Position numbers and translations under genes: made by a program. Below, piece by piece: positions 13,831 through 14,954 of a stretch of 14,954 nucleotides of DNA. Origin of the DNA: an uncultured Litorivicinus sp. (GTDB lineage Bacteria > Pseudomonadota > Gammaproteobacteria > Pseudomonadales > Litorivicinaceae); assembly GCA_938091715.1 (NCBI GenBank), contig CALKMT010000197.1, positions 1 through 14,954 on the forward strand, given 5' to 3'. The notes below the pieces were generated by a model that saw only the letters and a list, made by a program, of their open reading frames with translations, had not been told where the DNA came from and ran no database searches. The first letter of the stretch is position 1; every line of letters begins with the position of its first letter.

Positions 13831-14954
13831 GCGTGCTCCATCTTTGTTCTGAGTGCCTGCACCTCGGCCGCCAAGGCGCTGACGTCCAAACCGGCGATGC
13901 GGCCTTGTTCGACCTTGAGGGTGCCATCAATCCAGACTTGGTCGACTTTGCCCCGCTGGGTATAGAACAAAGCCGCCAAGGGATCGGTCAGGGGCTTGAT
14001 AAAGGGATCCGACAGATCAATGGCGACAATGTCCGCGCGTTTGCCGACGCTTAGTGACCCGATTTCAGCCTCGAGCCCCAGGGCCCGAGCGCCATTTAAG
14101 GTCATCATCTGCAAGGTCTGTTGTAAATTCATGGCGGTCGCGTCGCAAGCGCCCCCCTTGGCCACCAAGGTGGCGCAGCGGGCTTCACTCAACAGGTCCT
14201 GATCGTTATTGCTGGCGGCACCGTCAGTACCCACGCATAGGTTGACCCCCGCGGCCCACAGGTCGCGCGTGCGGGCAAAACCGCTGGCCAATTTCATGTT
14301 CGAGTCAGGGCAGGTCACGGCGCTGACGTTGTAGCGGGCCAGCGTCTCAATATCCGCATCATCCAGCGCGACCACATGGACGGCCTGAAAATCCGGGCCT
14401 AACAACCCCAGGCGTTCCAGGCGTTGAATCGGGCGTTCGCCGTGTTCACGCAGCGCGTCCTCGACCTCGCCTTGGGTTTCCTGCACGTGGCATTGGATAC
14501 GCAGGCCAAGCTGGTCGGCCAGTGTGCGGCACTGGTTAAAGGTCTCGTCGCTGATGGTGTAAGGGGCGTGTGGGCCCAGGGCGACGTGGACCTTGTCGTG
14601 GCCTTTGTATTTATCGTGCAGGGTGACCGTTTTTTGAAAACCCTCGGCGGGAGTGGCCGCCCAGGCGGTTGGAAAATCAATGATCGGGGTCGCCAGTTGG
14701 CATCGCATACCCATCTCGACGGCTACTTCGGACACGGCCTCGGGGAAAAAGTATTGATCCGAAAACGTCGTGGTGCCGGTGCTGAGCATTTCGGCCATGG
14801 ACCATTTCGCGCCCAGGGCCACCATCTCATGGCTGACGTGGGCGTTTTCCATCGGCCAGACGGCGTCTTCTAGCCACTGCATGAGTGGCAAATCCGAGCC
14901 GACCCCGCGCATCAGTGTCATGGCACAGTGGTTGTGCATGTTGACAAATCCAGG
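13827..14954 (-). CDS. mtaD: 5-methylthioadenosine/S-adenosylhomocysteine deaminase family (TRZ/ATZ), N-terminus outside window
   Basis: This amidohydrolase deaminates the adenine ring of methylthioadenosine or S-adenosylhomocysteine, by-products of SAM-dependent reactions. The visible 375 residues are open to the window edge and start with PGFVNMHNHCAMTLMRG, which holds the metal-binding HxH (HNH, 14936-14928). About 60-70 N-terminal residues are missing compared with the usual 440 or so. Later metal and substrate residues are in LGPHAPYTIS, CHVQET, CPDSNMKLASG and GTDGAASNNDQDLLSEAR. The C-terminal part returns to the small beta-sandwich domain (IGSLSVGKRADIVAIDL). It precedes ubiG with an ATGA overlap, as in pseudomonads, where the neighbouring homologue acts on methylthioadenosine. 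Pairing with a SAM-using methyltransferase fits clearing of SAM by-products, though the substrate here is inferred. Confidence 0.93.
   Translation of the reverse strand, partial: PGFVNMHNHCAMTLMRGVGSDLPLMQWLEDAVWPMENAHVSHEMVALGAKWSMAEMLSTGTTTFSDQYFFPEAVSEVAVEMGMRCQLATPIIDFPTAWAATPAEGFQKTVTLHDKYKGHDKVHVALGPHAPYTISDETFNQCRTLADQLGLRIQCHVQETQGEVEDALREHGERPIQRLERLGLLGPDFQAVHVVALDDADIETLARYNVSAVTCPDSNMKLASGFARTRDLWAAGVNLCVGTDGAASNNDQDLLSEARCATLVAKGGACDATAMNLQQTLQMMTLNGARALGLEAEIGSLSVGKRADIVAIDLSDPFIKPLTDPLAALFYTQRGKVDQVWIDGTLKVEQGRIAGLDVSALAAEVQALRTKMEHA

Noticed and set aside
14424..14873. 149-codon open frame on the plus strand opposite mtaD
   Set aside because: It lies wholly opposite a strongly recognisable gene, and its translation shows no domain; it is a by-product of GC-rich codon use.

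Overview
The window is a gene-dense, GC-rich piece of chromosome from a gammaproteobacterium. ZipA occurs only in that class, and the blocks yciB-yciI, yciO-trpS-scpA-scpB-rluB and mtaD-ubiG-yciK are arranged much as in pseudomonads and oceanospirilla-like marine bacteria. I cannot name the genus. There is no phage, insertion sequence, CRISPR array, tRNA or rRNA gene, and no gene-free stretch over 100 bases. It reads as ordinary vertically inherited core genome.

Layout. (1) Positions 3-4767, plus strand: the end of smc, then zipA, ligA and a small lysozyme-fold lipoprotein, closely packed or overlapping. (2) Positions 4764-7428, minus strand: yciB, yciI, a ygiM-like SH3 protein and a free-standing MnmC2-type tRNA-modification oxidoreductase (in order of transcription), probably driven by a sigma-70-like promoter at 7458-7486. 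(3) Positions 7488-11533, plus strand, divergent from block 2: yciO, trpS, scpA, scpB and rluB; the genes from trpS on are at most about 10 bases apart or overlap. (4) Positions 11517-12299, minus strand: a GGDEF diguanylate cyclase with its own, near-perfect sigma-54 (RpoN) promoter at 12341-12357. (5) Positions 12362-14954, minus strand: mtaD (5' end outside the window), ubiG and yciK, joined by ATGA start/stop overlaps.

Common themes. All three condensin parts (Smc, ScpA, ScpB) lie within about 10 kb but in separate transcription units. ZipA, YciB, the SLT-like lipoprotein and the YgiM-like protein connect to division and the cell envelope. LigA, TrpS, RluB, MnmC2 and YciO serve DNA joining, translation and RNA modification. 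MtaD and UbiG belong to SAM by-product handling and ubiquinone synthesis.

Points that stand out: the RpoN promoter of the cyclase; a four-cysteine set in TrpS that nearly matches the [4Fe-4S] motif of Thermotoga TrpRS; an MnmC2 domain without its usual MnmC1 partner; the absence of mupP between ubiG and yciK; and non-ATG starts in 8 of the 15 genes whose start is visible. I did not find a convincing undescribed multi-gene system here.
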